Positions 42,494-55,379 are shown, counted from the stretch's first letter. The stretch: 64,000 bases of DNA from Cryptomeria japonica (GCF_030272615.1 NC_081410.1:284457957-284521956), one strand, 5' to 3'. Notes: generated from the sequence alone by a model not told the origin. Numbers and translations are program-made.

Positions 42494-44051
42494 ATCTCCC
42501 CCTTTGGCATTGATGGCAACACTCAGATGATCTCCTCTGATAATCATTTTTCTTTGTCCTACTACTCCCCCTTTGACATCAATGACAAAGGTTATCAAAA
42601 TTGTCAAATGAGTCCAATTTTCAGCTTGAACTTTGTAACCAGTTGGTTACAATCTGGCATAAGTCTACTAAGACCAAATTCAAGCTCTGAATAAACCTGT
42701 TACTGTCCTTCATAGCTGCCTCAGTTCTTAGAATTGTATCGGTGAGATGATGCATTTGTTCTTTTGGTTTCTTTTGACCTTGAGTTAGTGCCTCATAGAT
42801 TTCTTTCCGCAGAGAGATAAGATTATCTAACTTAGGACTGATCTTGCACTTTAACTCTTTGGCTTTTGCCTTTATATTTTCCTTCTCTTTCTCTTTCTTC
42901 TCCAATTTTTCTTTAAATCCAGTAATTTCTTGTTTAATAACTTATATAGGTTAAGATGAACCAATGATATTATCAACTATGTCATTAATCTCCTTTTGAA
43001 CTTTGCTGATTTCTTTGCCAATATCTATTGTCAATAGATTTGTCTTGAAAGTATCTCTGTACAGTTTCCTAAACTCTGTAATTGTTATGCTCAGTGCCGG
43101 TAAACGAGTATCAGTATGTTCCATGCACTTCTTTATTGTTTCCTCAAAGAATTTCTCTTTTTCTTTTTCCATTTTCTCCTTGAATGTTTCTTCATTTATT
43201 TGATCAATAGTTAGTATGTTACCAATAATATATTTAGACAATGTGTCTAACTGACTCAAAGAATCCTTTATATCTACATTGTATTTGGGTGCAATCAACT
43301 TAAGAATAGGAATTGTGTCGTCAATTTCCTTATAGGACAATGCATTATAGTCTGTTATTTTCTTTATTGAATCCGAAAGTACTTCAGTCACATTAGTGGG
43401 TCTAATTTTATCAGTGAAGTACTGGATGTCTTCCCAACTACCTTTATAATCTCAGTGCTTCTGGTGGGAGTAACCAATTTGTTTGAATCGACCTCTGGTG
43501 GGTCAGTCTATGTCTGCATTTCCACTAGCAAAGGTTTTGGTTTCTCTGTGGTTATCAGTTTCACTATCTCAATATGTCCCTATGACTTTGTCAGTTTCTC
43601 TGCTTGTTTCACTATGTTATATACTACCAGTATCTCCATTGGTTTTTCTTTATTCTCAGCTGGCAGTATCTTAGTTACTGCCTTTGTAGGTTTTTTTGTG
43701 CTTGCATTGGTATTGTCAGTAACCATTTCACTAGCCAAGGGTTCCTCTGAATGCTTAGTTCGCTATGTTTGTACCCCAATCTTAATGTGTTTTGCATTGT
43801 GCCAACCTCAATATTATCTATCGGTTTCTTAGTAGCAACATCTTTCGTTTCCTCTTTGCTTTGCTTATCAACTACAATGTTAACCTCTTGAGTGTCTATG
43901 TTCATAGTGTACAAAATTTCAGACTCAGGGTTTGTAACCTCATGTGGTGTATCCACATTTTCAATAGTTGGTGTACTATCAATTTGTACCGATGGAGTAA
44001 CCAAAGGTGGTGGTAGGTTATTAGTTACTTCAATGTTTGGTAGTCCACCTA
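42494..44051 (-). pseudogene. NA-3: 3' part of an NA element
   Basis: Next to the shared LTR is the tract ATCTCCCCCTTTGGCATTGA, with a second copy 70 bp inward (42564-42583). Beyond it, on the minus strand, lies the C-terminal half of the NA second frame: coiled coil 42621-43200, LSDSIKKITDYNALSYKEID at 43391, and the acidic Thr/Gln-rich part to 44004. It breaks off after GTCCACCTA at 44051, inside the frame. Several stops and frame changes are present. It is closest to NA-2 at 1-672 and 7377-8200. Confidence 0.82.
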
Positions 44052-44417
44052 TAGAAGATGAAACTACAAGAGTCTATCTATCCAGGCTGTCTCATGGCTA
44101 CACTTCATCCAAATTCAACATTTAAAGGTCCCCTTTTGTCAATGCACAAGATCAAGGAAGACAGGAAGATTAAACATGAGTATCATGCCAATTAGTAGAA
44201 GTGAGAGAAATACCATGGACCACGACTGTCATCTGGATGGAATTCCCCCTTAGGTGGACCTCCTAGATTGAGCAATGAAGACTATCTAGACACTAGATCC
44301 AATGTGTATTCTAATTATATAGGACATTTTGTATATCATGTTTTGATTTGATATATATTAAACCATATGTATAGGCCCCATTTTGCATATAGTAGTTAGG
44401 GTATTAGTGTATATGAG
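44052..44417. other. Unassigned sequence left of Copia-3
   Basis: This stretch starts abruptly at the NA-3 break. A short plus-strand frame crosses the junction (TTRVYLSRLSHGYTSSKFNI), and CCACCTAAGGGGGAATTCC on the minus strand (44243-44261) resembles a polypurine tract. It was joined to 51816 onward before Copia-3 inserted. I cannot name it. Confidence 0.5.
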
Positions 44418-44422
44418 TCATC
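44418..44422. repeat. Target-site duplication TCATC of Copia-3 (left)
   Basis: Precedes TGTTGGC and recurs at 51811-51815. Confidence 0.9.
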
Positions 44423-45919
44423 TGTTGGCATTATGAGAACTGGTATGAGGACATAATGACATTGTATGTTGTCATTGATGTCAATATGTTGCAAAGGTGT
44501 GAACCGGCATATGTGAGAACTGGTATAACACTGTGAACTGACATTTGTACCAAAGTGAAGCGGTGTGCTTGTTCAAAGGTGAAGTAGCATATGGTTATGG
44601 GAATCGGCACATGGAAGCTTTGTATGACTACCAGTTGGTAGTCTCAACTTTAGGGTTTTCAGTTCAAGTGCTTCAAGCCTGTGTGGCTCAACCGGTAACT
44701 TTGTGCGATGAGTTAGCATGATAACAAAGAACAAGATCATGTTGCCATGTAAGCCTTGTGTGCATGAAGGATCATTCGTGAAGAAGATCTTGCCTATCTA
44801 CCTTGGGAATATGAGAAGATTGTAAAATGGTGATAACGTGTGATGGGTTATCAGCCGCCATGAAAACGATGGAAAATGAATGATGGAGATTAATCCAGTA
44901 TGCTCAATGGTCAGGATTGAACCATTTGAATTCCTTAACCTATTAGGTTTAGGGTTTATGCTACTGACCTAACTGTTTTCTATAAGGTTGATGTTGTGAC
45001 TCTTTCTAGGGTTGTTGGTAAAAGTTGTGTGTGAGTATCCAAGAGAAGGGATACGTGATTCTTGCTAGACCAAAAGGAGAGAAGTGATACCTACAGAGAG
45101 TAAGTGCAGAAGGAAAAGAGGAGCTTAAGTGGATCTGCATTGGCATTGAGTGTTGTTACCAAATCATTGTAATACCTATTGATCTCTAGCCACCTCAACA
45201 GTTAGAAAATCCCTTAACAGGGTAGCCTTAACCGACTTGTTGTAAATCCTTTAACCGGGTAACTCTAAGCTACTAAGTTCGAAGTCCTTTAGCTATTGAG
45301 TTCTTGAAATCCTCTAACAAGGTAACCTTTAATAGGGTTTAACCCTTAATCGAGTATTGTAGCCATCCCTTAACCAGGTGATCTCTAACAGGATCAGTTC
45401 CTAGCAGAATCTATTGTAATGTCTCTAATCGGACAAGGCTTCTAACAGAGCAGACTTCCAAAGAGTTCAAAAATAGCTTGTGGGTATTCATCCCCACTGT
45501 GGTTTTTTCCAGTTGGGTTTCCACATGAAAAATATGTGTGTCATGTGTGATGCTTTTATCGTGTGATGCTTTGCTATTATTTGTCAAGCATTTGACGATT
45601 CTATGTTTTATGCCTGTCAATAAAACATGTTGAACTAGTTGTTTATTTATGATCTGATGATAGATCACCTATTTATGCATAAGGGTGAAATGGTAGTGTA
45701 GTCTCAAGTTGAGTGAAAGGCTAAGTGAACAACTAGTTAATGCTTGTCTCAGACATTCTTAGATTTACCAGTTGCACTCTGTTTCAAACCGGTATCTCTG
45801 TCTCCCTATCTTTTGAAGCGTTTGTTGTCAAACCAATTTAAGACTATATTTTGGCCTGTACTAATTCACCCCCCCTCTCAGCATCAATTTGGTACTATTT
45901 GCTCATCATTGAGTTGTCA
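44423..45919 (+). repeat. Copia-3 5' LTR
   Basis: From TGTTGGCATTATG to GAGTTGTCA. A possible TATA site TTCTATAAGG lies near 44978. The stretch 45180-45480 repeats CTTTAACCGGGTAAC-type phrases about ten times. The core CCCACTGTGGTTTTTTCC is at 45497, and the C run TTCACCCCCCCTCTCAG near 45866. Confidence 0.93.
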
Positions 45920-45921
45920 AT

Positions 45922-45933
45922 TGGTATCAGAGC
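45922..45933 (+). promoter_or_regulatory. Copia-3 primer-binding site
   Basis: TGGTATCAGAGC, two bases after the LTR. Confidence 0.93.
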
Positions 45934-45989
45934 ATCCTCCAGGTCCTCTGTGTTATAATCTTAATCGCTTGAGGTAAAGATCTAGTCAA

Positions 45990-46880
45990 ATGATGAAGAG
46001 GGAAGGTTCAAAGTTTAATAGGGAAAATTTCAATATTTGGAAAGACAGGATGAAGATATTCATCAGAAGCATGGGTACTCAACACTGGAGCTATGTTGAG
46101 AATGTCTATGTTGCCCCTACCAGTACTCTCACCGATGACCAAAAGAGAGAGATACAAGAAAATGGGCAAGTCATGGAAGCCCTAATTAGTAGTTTATCTG
46201 ACATTGAGTTTATTGATGTTCAGGACAAGGTAAATCCCAAAGAGGTATGGGATGCTCTTGAAAATATCTATGGTGGTGATGAACATGTAAAATGGGCTAA
46301 GGAAGAAAGCTTGAGAGGGAAGTTTGAAGATATACGGATGGTTGAAGGTGAGACCATTTAACAGTATGAAATAAGAATCAAAACAGTTGTTGGAGATATC
46401 AAGAGTTCAAGTGGTAAAATAGAAGATTCCACTGTGGTAAGCAAAGTCCTAAGATCCCTATTGCCGGTCTATACAATAAGGGTTGCTGCTATTCAGGAGC
46501 TGAGATCAATAGACAAGACTAAGGTATCCTTCGACTGATCATAGCAAAGTTGACAGCCTATGAGCTAAATAGTTTTGATGGCAATGTTCAAAAGACTGAA
46601 TCGGCTTTTAAAGCCTCTGCTATACCATCCAGAAAAGGAAAAGAAGCTAGAACTAGTGGTGAACCAAGACAGAGTAGAGAAATGGATGATGAGGAGATTT
46701 TGATGGCATTTGAGCTCTCCTTGCTAGGAAACTTCCTAAAGGAACCGGCAAATACAAAGGTAAGCTTCCTTTGAAATGATTTTCTTGCAACTGGATAGGA
46801 CATATTGCTATTAACTATCCTAATGGCGACAACAAGGACAAACCAGAAAGGTTCAAGAAATTCAAAGGAGGAAACTAGAG
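45990..46880 (+). pseudogene. Copia-3 gag
   Basis: ATG 45990 opens MMKREGSKFNRENFNIWKDR, the gag N-terminal signature. NPKEVWDALENIYGGDEHVK follows. A TAA at about 46359 and frameshifts near 46530 and 46770 break it. The knuckle is decayed (SCNWIGHIAINYP, first and last cysteines lost). Confidence 0.9.
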
Positions 46881-48530
46881 AAATTGTTTTATGGCAGTTG
46901 ATGAAGGTGTCACAGACAAAGAGTTAGAGGATGAAGAAAATGAAGATATTGTGTTTGTTGTTGTCAAAGAAGAAGTGTCAGACAAGAAGGCTTTTGTCTC
47001 ACAGTTTGATAATTCCAATGAGTGGATCATTGATAGTGGCTGCTCTCACCATATGATTGGTGACCGGAGCAAGTTTCTATCCTTGGAGGAGTATGATGGT
47101 GGTGTGGTTCGCTTTGGCAATGATGTACCATGCATGGTCAAAGGTAGAGGGTCCATCTCTTTGAATGGAAAGAGTAGTGCTGACAATGTGTATTGGGTTG
47201 ATGGTCTCAGACACAACCTTCTAAGTGTTGCCTAGCTGAATGATAGTGGCCTTAGTCTAGAATTCAAGAAAGGAGTTTGCAGAATCAAAGGAAAAGATGT
47301 TGAATTGGTGGCCACTGGCATTCAAACCAAAGGTAACCTATTTCATTTGAATGCAAATATAAGTACATGTCTTATGGCTAAATTTGATGATAGCTGGATA
47401 TGGCATAGGAGACTCTGCCATGTAAACTTTGATAACATTGTAAAGGCCAGTAAGATAAAGGCAGTTAGAGGGTTGCTGGTGTTAAGCAAACTGGATAATA
47501 CCTTGTGCAGAGAGTGTCAATTGGGGAAAATGTATTCCTCAACCTTTAAAGGTAAATCTTTCACTGCTGACAACTTGCTTGATCTTGTACATACTGATTT
47601 GTGTGGTCCTATGAAAACTAGAAGTGTGTAGGGTGATAGGTATCTCATGATTCTCAATGATGACTGCTCAAGAATGATGCGGGTCACATTCTTGAAAGAC
47701 AAGTCTGAAGCCTTTGTAAAGTTTAAAGCTTTCAGAGCATTAGTGGAGAAGGAAAGCAGTAAAAGGATCAAGTGCCTGAGAACTGATCAAGGAGGGGAAT
47801 TCGCTTCCAGTGAGTTCAACAAGTACTGTGAAGAACATGGCATCAAGAGGCAATTGTTTGCCCCCCGAACTCCATAGTAGAATGGCCTAGAAGAGAAGAA
47901 TAACTGACTGTGGTTGAAGTAGCTAGAACCTTGTTGATTCAAGGAAAGGTAGCTCACACCCTTTGGAGAGAAGCAGTGAGCACTGCAGTCTACACAATGA
48001 ACCAGGTACTCATCAAGAAAGGTAAGGATAAAACTCCTTATGAGTATTGGACCGGTAAGTCATCTATGGTTAGCTACTTTAGAATGTTTGGTAGAAAATA
48101 TTACATCAAGAGAAGTGAACACCAGAGCAAATTTGATGTGAAATGTGATGAGGGAATATTCCTAGGATATTCCACCAAGAGAAAAGCTCTCAAGTGTTTT
48201 AACAATAGGACTCAGAGAATTGTGGAAAGCATCAATGTAAGAGTTGATGAAACCTTTAAGAAAACTAAGGAAACTGGTAATGAGCAAGCGGTAAGTGAAC
48301 CGGTTGCAACCTTCTGGGAACCAGTTGTCAGTCAACCAATTACCAGTAATAGTGTTCCTACACTGATAGATGTAGATGTTGATACTGATGGAGATGGGGA
48401 TGAAGAAGAAAAGCAAGAGGAATCTATCAAAACCATTCCTCAGTATGTCAAGCTGAATCATGATCCTAAGCAGATCATAGGAGATAAGGATGCAGGAATC
48501 CTTACAAGAAGAAAAGTCAGACAAAAATGA
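46881..48530 (+). pseudogene. Copia-3 protease and integrase
   Basis: The protease has an intact EWIIDSGCSHHMIGDRSKF. The integrase zinc finger WHRRLCHVNF...CRECQLGK and first Asp HTDLCGP are intact, and the second Asp appears in RTDQGGEF. The third catalytic region is lost: APRTP is followed by TAG TAG, where other copies have Gln Gln, and then a frameshift. Other TAG stops lie near 47233 and 47629. The hinge ends with KLNHDPKQIIGDKDAGILTR before RT. Confidence 0.92.
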
Positions 48531-49200
48531 TGCATTTCTTTGAATTCAAGCCTAAAACATTCAAAGAGTCACATAAGGATGAAGACTGGATCAAGGCAAT
48601 GGAAGAGGAACTTGACCAGATAGATAAAAATGGTACATGGTCCTTGGTACCCAGACCAGAGCACAAAAATGTCATTGGTACCAAATGGGTCTTCAGAAAT
48701 AAGTTGAATGAGGATGGCACAGTGAATAGAAACAAAGTCAAACTGGTGTACAAAGGATATGCTGAAGAAGAAGGAGAAGACTATGTTGAAACCTTTGCTC
48801 CTGTAGCTAGATTGGAAGGAGTTTGTATGCTTCTTACATATGCAGCTTTTAAAGGCTTCAAAGTATATCAAATCGATGTAAAATATGCATTCCTAAATGG
48901 TGTACTTGAAGAGGAAGTGCATATAGAGCAACCAGATGGGTTTTCCCTATCTGAAGATAGTGACATGGTGTGTAGGCTACATAAAGCCTTATATGGTCTA
49001 AAACAAGCACCTAGAGCATGGTATGAATGCTTGCATTCCCATCTTGTGAAGATTGGATTTGAGAGAACAAGTGAAGATAGAAATATCTACTTGAAGTCTG
49101 AAGGTGATTAGATCCTAATCTATGAGGTATTTGTTGATGATATTATCTTTGGTGGAGATGACAAGATGAGTCATGAGTTTGCAGACGAGATGAAGAAAGA
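48527..49200 (+). pseudogene. Copia-3 reverse transcriptase
   Basis: [71 protein letters not shown] and VFVDDIIFGGDDKM (catalytic DD intact). A TAG at 49109 falls just before VFVDD, and a frameshift near 49200 precedes EIKFFIGLQIQQM. Confidence 0.92.
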
Positions 49201-50052
49201 GTGGAGATTAAGTTCTTCATTGGACTGCAGATCCAGCAGATGAGAGATGGAATCTTTATCACTCAATCCAAGTATGTCAAAGAGGTGTTGAAGTCCTTTG
49301 GTATGGAAGATAGCAAACCGGTTGGTACACCAATGGTGACTAGTTGTAAATTATCCAAAGAGGATGACTCAACATTGGTTGATGAGAAGGAATACCGATC
49401 AATGATTGGTAAATTGCATTATGTAGTGCATAGCAGACCAGATATTGCACATGCAATTGGCATTACTGCAAGGTTCCAGAAAAGTCCAAGAGAATCCCAC
49501 TTGGTTGCAGTCAAGCGAATTCTTAGGTATTTGAAGGGAACTATTGACTATGGATTGTGGTATCCATATAGCAAGGATTTCAAATTGAAAGTGTCCACAG
49601 ATGCTGATTGGGCTGGTAATATAGATGATCGGAAGAGAACAACCGGTGGTGCATTCTTCCTTGGTGGTAGACTAGTCTCTTAGATGAGTAAAAAGTAGAG
49701 TTGTATCTCTCAGTCTACAGTGGAAGCAGAGTATGTTGCAGCTTTCATGAACTGCATTCAGACAATTTGGATGAAGCATGCATTGAATGGCTTCAAAGTT
49801 CCTGTATCTAAATTGGTAAGTATATTTTGTGACAATACTAGTGCAATTAATATCTCCAAGAATATAGTTTTACATTCTAGGACCAAGCACTTTGAGCTTA
49901 AGTATCATTTCTTGAGGGAAAAAGTTTAGAACAAAGAGATTGCACTAGAGCATGTTTCCAGTAAGGAGCAGTTAGCAAACATATTCACCAAGCCTCTCCC
50001 AAAGACTACATTTACATACTTAAGAGGTGAATTAGGGGTACTACCCCTTTAG
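49201..50052 (+). pseudogene. Copia-3 connection and RNase H
   Basis: MIGKLHYVVHSRPDIAHAIG, STDADWAGNIDDRKRTTGGA (first catalytic Asp intact), EAEYVAAFMNC and FCDNTSAINISKNIVLHSRT. TAG stops at 49681, 49696 and 49927 replace expected Trp or Gln codons. It ends with LRGELGVLPL and TAG at 50050-50052. Confidence 0.92.
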
Positions 50053-50307
50053 GAGGTGAACTAAAAGCATATGCTCCACATCAGTTAGGTATTGCATAGT
50101 CAAATTTATTTTGGATTGATGTGTTGAAGGATGCTACTCCTCAAGGGGAGCAACATAATGGAATAGAGAAGCTTGTGCCTCCACTTTGGCATTGTTGTCA
50201 AAGGGGGAGAAGATGTGAAGCAAAGAAAATATCTATAGAAATTAGGGGAGAAGATGTGAAGTGGAGAGATCTCTTTGTATATTGCCATCAATGCCAAAGG
50301 GGGAGAT
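50053..50307 (+). promoter_or_regulatory. Copia-3 3' untranslated region and polypurine tracts
   Basis: The functional tract is ATGCCAAAGGGGGAGAT at 50291-50307. An upstream copy, TTGTCAAAGGGGGAGAAG, is at about 50194-50211. There is no gene. Confidence 0.85.
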
Positions 50308-51810
50308 TGTTGGCATTATGAAAACTGATATGAGGACATAATGACATTGTATGTTGTCATTGATGTCAATATGTTGCAAAGGTGTGAACCGACGTATGTG
50401 ACAATTGGTATAACATTGTGAACTGACATTTGTGCCAAAGTGAAGTGGTGTGCTTGTTCAAAGGTGAACCGACATATGGTTATGGGAACTGGCACATGGA
50501 AGTGTTGTATGACTACCGGTTGGTAGTGTCAACTTTAGGGTTTTTGGTTCAAGTGCTTCAAGCCTATGTGGCTCAACCGGTAACTTTGTGTGATGAGTTA
50601 GCATGATAACAAAGAACAAGATCATGTTTCCACGTAAGCCTTGTGTGCATGAAGGATCATGCATGAAGAAGATCTTGCCTATGTACCTCAAGAATATGAG
50701 AAGATTGTAAAATAGTGATAACGTGTGATGGGTTATCAGCCACCATGAAAACGATGGAAAATGAATGATGGAGATTAATGCAATATTCTCAACGGTCAGG
50801 ATTGAACCGTTTGAATTCTTTAACCTATTAGGTTTAGGGCTTAGGGTTTATGCTACCAACCTAACTGTTTTCTATAAGGTCGATGTTGTGACTCTTTCTA
50901 GGGTTGTTGGCAGAAGTTGTGTGTGAGTATCCAAGAGAAGGGATACATGATTCTTGCTAGACCAGAAGGAGAGAAGTGATACCTGCAGAGTGTAAGTACA
51001 GAAGGAAAAGAGGAGCTTAAGTGGATCTGCATTGGCATTGAGTACTGTTACTAGATCATTGTAATACCTGTTGATCTCTAACCACCTCAATAGTTGGAAA
51101 ATCCCTTAACAGGGTAGCCTTAACCGACTTGCTATAAATCCTTTAACAAGGTAACTCTAAGCTACTGAGTTCGAAGTCCTTTAGCTATTGAGTTCTTGAA
51201 ATTCTCTAACAAGGTAACCTTTACCAGGGTTTAACCCTTAATGGGGTATTGTAGCCATTCCTTAACCGGGTGATCTCTAACAAGATCGGTTCCTAGTAGA
51301 ACCTATTGTAATGTCTCTAACCAGACAAGGATTCTAACATAGCGGACTTCCAAAGAGTTCAAAAACAACTTGTGGGTATTCATCCCCACCGTGGTTTTTC
51401 CTAGTTGGGTTTCCACATGAAAAATATGTGTGTCATGTGTGATGCTTTTATCTTGTGATGCTTTGCTATTGTTTGTCAAGCATTTGATAGTTCTATGTTT
51501 TATGCCTGTTAATAAAACATGTTGAACTAGTTGGTTTTTTATGATTTGATGATAGATCACCTATTTATGTATAAGGGTGAAATGGTAGTGTAGTCTCAAG
51601 TTGAGTGAAAGGCTAAGTGAACAACTAATTAATGCTTGTCTCAAACATTCTTAGATTTACCGGTTGCACTCTATTTCAAACCGGTATCTCTGTCTCCCAG
51701 TCTTTTGAAGCGTTTGATGTCAAACCGGTTTAAGACTATATTTTTGCCTGTACTGATTCACCCCCCTCTCAGTACCGGTTTGGTAATATTTTCTCATCAT
51801 TGAGTTATTA
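50308..51810 (+). repeat. Copia-3 3' LTR
   Basis: A 1,503-bp partner of 44423-45919. The last bases TTATTA correspond to TTGTCA, so the CA end is mutated. Confidence 0.93.
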
Positions 51811-51815
51811 TCATC
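51811..51815. repeat. Target-site duplication TCATC of Copia-3 (right)
   Basis: Matches 44418-44422. Confidence 0.9.
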
Positions 51816-52831
51816 CACATACAGTGATATTGATTTTTGTGTCCATTGAGTGAAATCTGATAAACTTAACATAGTATGAATAGTGATATGTCTATAGCTA
51901 ATCTTTTGCCTTATATTTTATACAAAAAAAACCCTCAAGAAGGTCAGCCAAAAACATAATAAACATAGTTTACACCAAGTCATACACCATGAGTAACTCT
52001 GCTAAATGTGGTCCACTCCAAGAGATAAAAAGGACCTAGCTAGATCAAATCATGTCTTCCTAAGACAATTTTAATGAACCACACACAATAACACATCCTC
52101 CAAAGTTGGCATCAAGTGAAACATGTAGATAAATAATAAAGAGCATTAACCAGTCGACTCAAAAATATTATTGAAAGAAAAATACTTGATGTGGACCTTT
52201 AGATGCCATGGTAAGACCCAAAATAACTCAACCTCCAATGCATATCTAGACCAAAAGAGTATGGTCCAAAAGCTAAACCAATTGAGTTGGCTAGAGACTA
52301 ACACACACGATAACACTGAATAACAAAACAACATAACTTCACTTGTGGAGGAAACCAACACTTGAATTTTAAATTAGAACACTTCATGAACAATATGAAC
52401 ATGTCCTCCAAGCTACAACACATGAATCATCAACATAGCAGAGAAGTGCAAAGCATTCTCCAAACTAGTCTTGACAAATAGCCTCATTGTCAACAAACTA
52501 CAACAACTAAATTCAACACCCAAAATATTGAGTACTTGAAAAACATAATAGTACAATATAAACAAAGCATAGAAATTAAATCTAGAATTAAAATCTACCA
52601 TCTTCTAAAGAAAAGGAATACAAAGCATTCTCCCATATAGACTTTAAATATTCTTGCATATTTTAGTTTTCACTACTGTCACCTTCTGGAAAAAAACACA
52701 TACTCACTCAATATCATCACCAGACATCATAACAATATCTAAACACTCATTTTTGCATCTTTATATGTTAGACAAAAATCTACACATATTAGGTTGACAT
52801 CAATGACAACACTGAATACACATTGCTAACA
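51816..52831 (-). other. LTR-like end reading on the minus strand
   Basis: On the minus strand it begins TGTTAGCAATGTG at 52831, followed by GTTGTCATTGATGTCAACC, as Copia LTRs here begin. The rest is AT-rich with no gene. It joins 44417 once Copia-3 is removed. I could not find the other end, so this is only a likely LTR or element fragment. Confidence 0.4.
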
Positions 52832-52846
52832 ATTTTAACATGGTAT

Positions 52847-54019
52847 TGTTGGATATTGTTGAGAAGTTTTTTGGAATGATGTGTTGTAATTGATGTCAAC
52901 ATATTCCTTTGTGTTCCAGTGTTACAGTCAAATTAAATGAGTTGGTTTGGCTTGTGTGTTACAGATGAGTTATTGTGGATTAAAGGGTTTTGAGATAAGT
53001 ATCTCTAGTTAATTCAGCTATAGTTTCAAAGGTCTGCATGGTGATTTGATCGAGTTATGAGATCCGATATTGCTATTAGTTTTTCTGTTGTTCAGTGTCC
53101 TAGATTTTTCTCCACATTGCTCAGTGTTACAATATCTTGGTTTATGGATTTGGCAGAATGTTTGGGACATTCATATGTGTCCTCTATTTAGATGGTTCAT
53201 GATTTGGAGGTCTGCAAGTGAATCTTTCAATTTGATCGTCAGTTCAATAAGTGTTCTTGAGGTTTAGTATAATGATGATGAAGATTCTAGTAAGTGGTGA
53301 TGTTGCATATATTTTTGTGGTAATTCATGATGCTTGTGGATGTTTCTATATCATTTCCTATCTATTTTGATGATCCATATTGAATGTTGTGCATGTTATT
53401 GATTATTCTCTTGATCTAGTGGTGTTCTTCATGTTCTTGGTCAACATGATGATTGTAGCATGTTGCGAATGTTTGAGGCATAATTCCTAGAGGTGTTTTC
53501 ATGTTTGAGTTGTTGATTTAGGTCCATACTATGTCTTAAATAAGATTATTTTGGTCTACATGTTATATTGTAGCGTGCGTGGTTATATTCTTATAATTTC
53601 TAATGAGTGTTAAGCCGACCTTGAAATATAGGTTGATCATTTGTATAAATAAATGTAATAATCATGTGAGAGATGTATCTACAAGTGTATATGAATATGT
53701 GTGATTGGATAAGTGTGCAAATAATGTTTTGATCCTTCAGAAGTGTGAAGAAGTGTGACAGAGAAGATCATATTGTGTGCTTAATTGAAAGTATAACTAT
53801 GCAAGAGGAAATTCTTTTTATCAGTTCATGATCTTTTGGATGTCGTTTGAATGTTTTTGTAATATAGTGAGTCTTCCTCAGGGTTGTGGCCCTTATTATT
53901 ATGTGTTTTGAGCAATGAGCTCTAGGCAATGTGTCTGAATGCATGTGTATTCCCATTGTAATATTTTATATACTTCTAATAGGGTATTATCTATGTGTGT
54001 GAATAGTGGATAAAGTTTG
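52847..54019 (+). repeat. LTR fragment related to Copia-2, cut by Tat2
   Basis: Starts TGTTGGATATTG. It has GTAATTGATGTCAACAT near 52888, TGTATAAATAAATG (TATA) near 53641, AAGCCGACC near 53611, and GAGCAATGAGCTCTAGG at 53909, which matches the Copia-2 LTR in the same order. It stops where Tat2 begins. The remainder should lie beyond the right edge. Confidence 0.65.
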
Positions 54020-54024
54020 CAAGT
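54020..54024. repeat. Presumed target-site duplication CAAGT of Tat2
   Basis: These are the five bases before the TG of the Tat2 3' LTR. The partner copy is outside the window, so it is unconfirmed. Confidence 0.4.
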
Positions 54025-55253
54025 TGTAAGACACAACACTTCAATTAAGTCATTGCATGCATGGTTAGACATATATAATCATGAATATGAAAACCATAAC
54101 AAATCGACCTATTGTCTTCTAAAAGATGTGAGTATAGACTTGCTCTCAAATTTGTATAAGCAATATCAATGACTAGACTACACCAAGACAAAGGATTTAA
54201 TCTATATGAGCATAACAATAACCTAAATGTATGCAAGATTAAGCTAGATGAATGAATAATAAGCTATATGAATGAATATTAAGAAATCACAATTAAACTA
54301 AATATGAAAAAGCTAAACTAAGATGCAATAATCTCAAAGCACAATATCTTCAATGACTCCAGAGCAAAAACTGCATAATAACAATAAATCTCAAGGGTGT
54401 TTTGAATTAGAGATGAAGGCTGAATTTATAGAGACTCAAAAGAGAGATCAACTATCAAGATCAATTAACAATGAGCGGTTGAGATTCCTCAAGAAAAAGC
54501 ACAATCCAATTTAATAGAAATAATTGAGAGATCAGATTAAGTTAATCTTGAGATAGATTCCAATTATAGCTTGATTGAGTGCATTTAGATTATAAGTTTG
54601 AGTTTGCATTAGAGATAAAATTAGTTGATTCCATGCACTTGAGATAAAAATAGGTGATTCCATGCACCTGAGATAAAATTAGCTCAAGATTTTTATTTAG
54701 AAAAATCCTTTTCAATATACCTAAATTTCTTTTCTTAAGAAAAACTTTAAGTTTTAATTTTGAGAGAAAATGATTAATTCAATTTAATTGCTTTTCTAAT
54801 TTCTCAAGTTATCTCAATTTTAGAAAAAGAAACATCTTAAGTTTGATTTCTTCTCTTAATTTAATTCTTTTCTTTTGTTTTCAATTTAACTCTTTCTTTT
54901 GCACATTAATTCCTCTTTTTGTAAATTAATTCCTCTTTTTGTGATTAATCTCTTTTTGTAAATCAATTCCTTTTTTTAATGATTAAATGGTAAATTTATT
55001 TATTAATTAAATATGCTAGGATATTTAATTAAATAAATGGGATAATTGATCAAAATGATTTACTTGGAATGATTTAATTAATTAAATAAATATTTAATTA
55101 ATATAGAGTGATTAATTTGCCATGTAACATTAATGATTGAAGAATTAATTAATTAGGTCCTCAAGGTTGATTTAATTTCCTTTGGTTAGGACCTTGGTGA
55201 TGTTGTCGAGATTAGGGGCCCATGGTTTAGGTGACCATTTTTAGGGTATTACA
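54025..55253 (-). repeat. Tat2 3' LTR
   Basis: TGTAAGACAC to GGTATTACA, 1,229 bp. A minus-strand TATA-like TCTCTATAAATTC lies near 54427-54439. It has the same AT-rich TTAATTAAATA composition in its right third as the Tat1 LTR. The polypurine tract TTCAAAGAGGGGCAAA (minus strand, 55254-55269) abuts it. The left end is inferred from TG and the broken Copia-like LTR. Confidence 0.75.
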
Positions 55254-55379
55254 TTTGCCCCTCTTTGAATTAATGTGCGAGTAGCACGTTGGTTCAAAGA
55301 ATAGTTGATGTCAAATAGATATTAGTTATGAACTTGATGGATCACAAATTGATGAAGAGCGAGATGTTCAACTTGATTT

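Larger units (their letters stand above)
44423..51810 (+). mobile_element. Copia-3, LTR retrotransposon
   Basis: A 7,388-bp plus-strand Ty1/copia element with LTRs of 1,497 and 1,503 bp, a perfect initiator-Met primer site, gag-pol and polypurine tract. About 18 differences appear by eye in the first 245 bp of the LTR pair, more than in Copia-2, so it seems older. Gag-pol has many stops and shifts. Confidence 0.95.
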
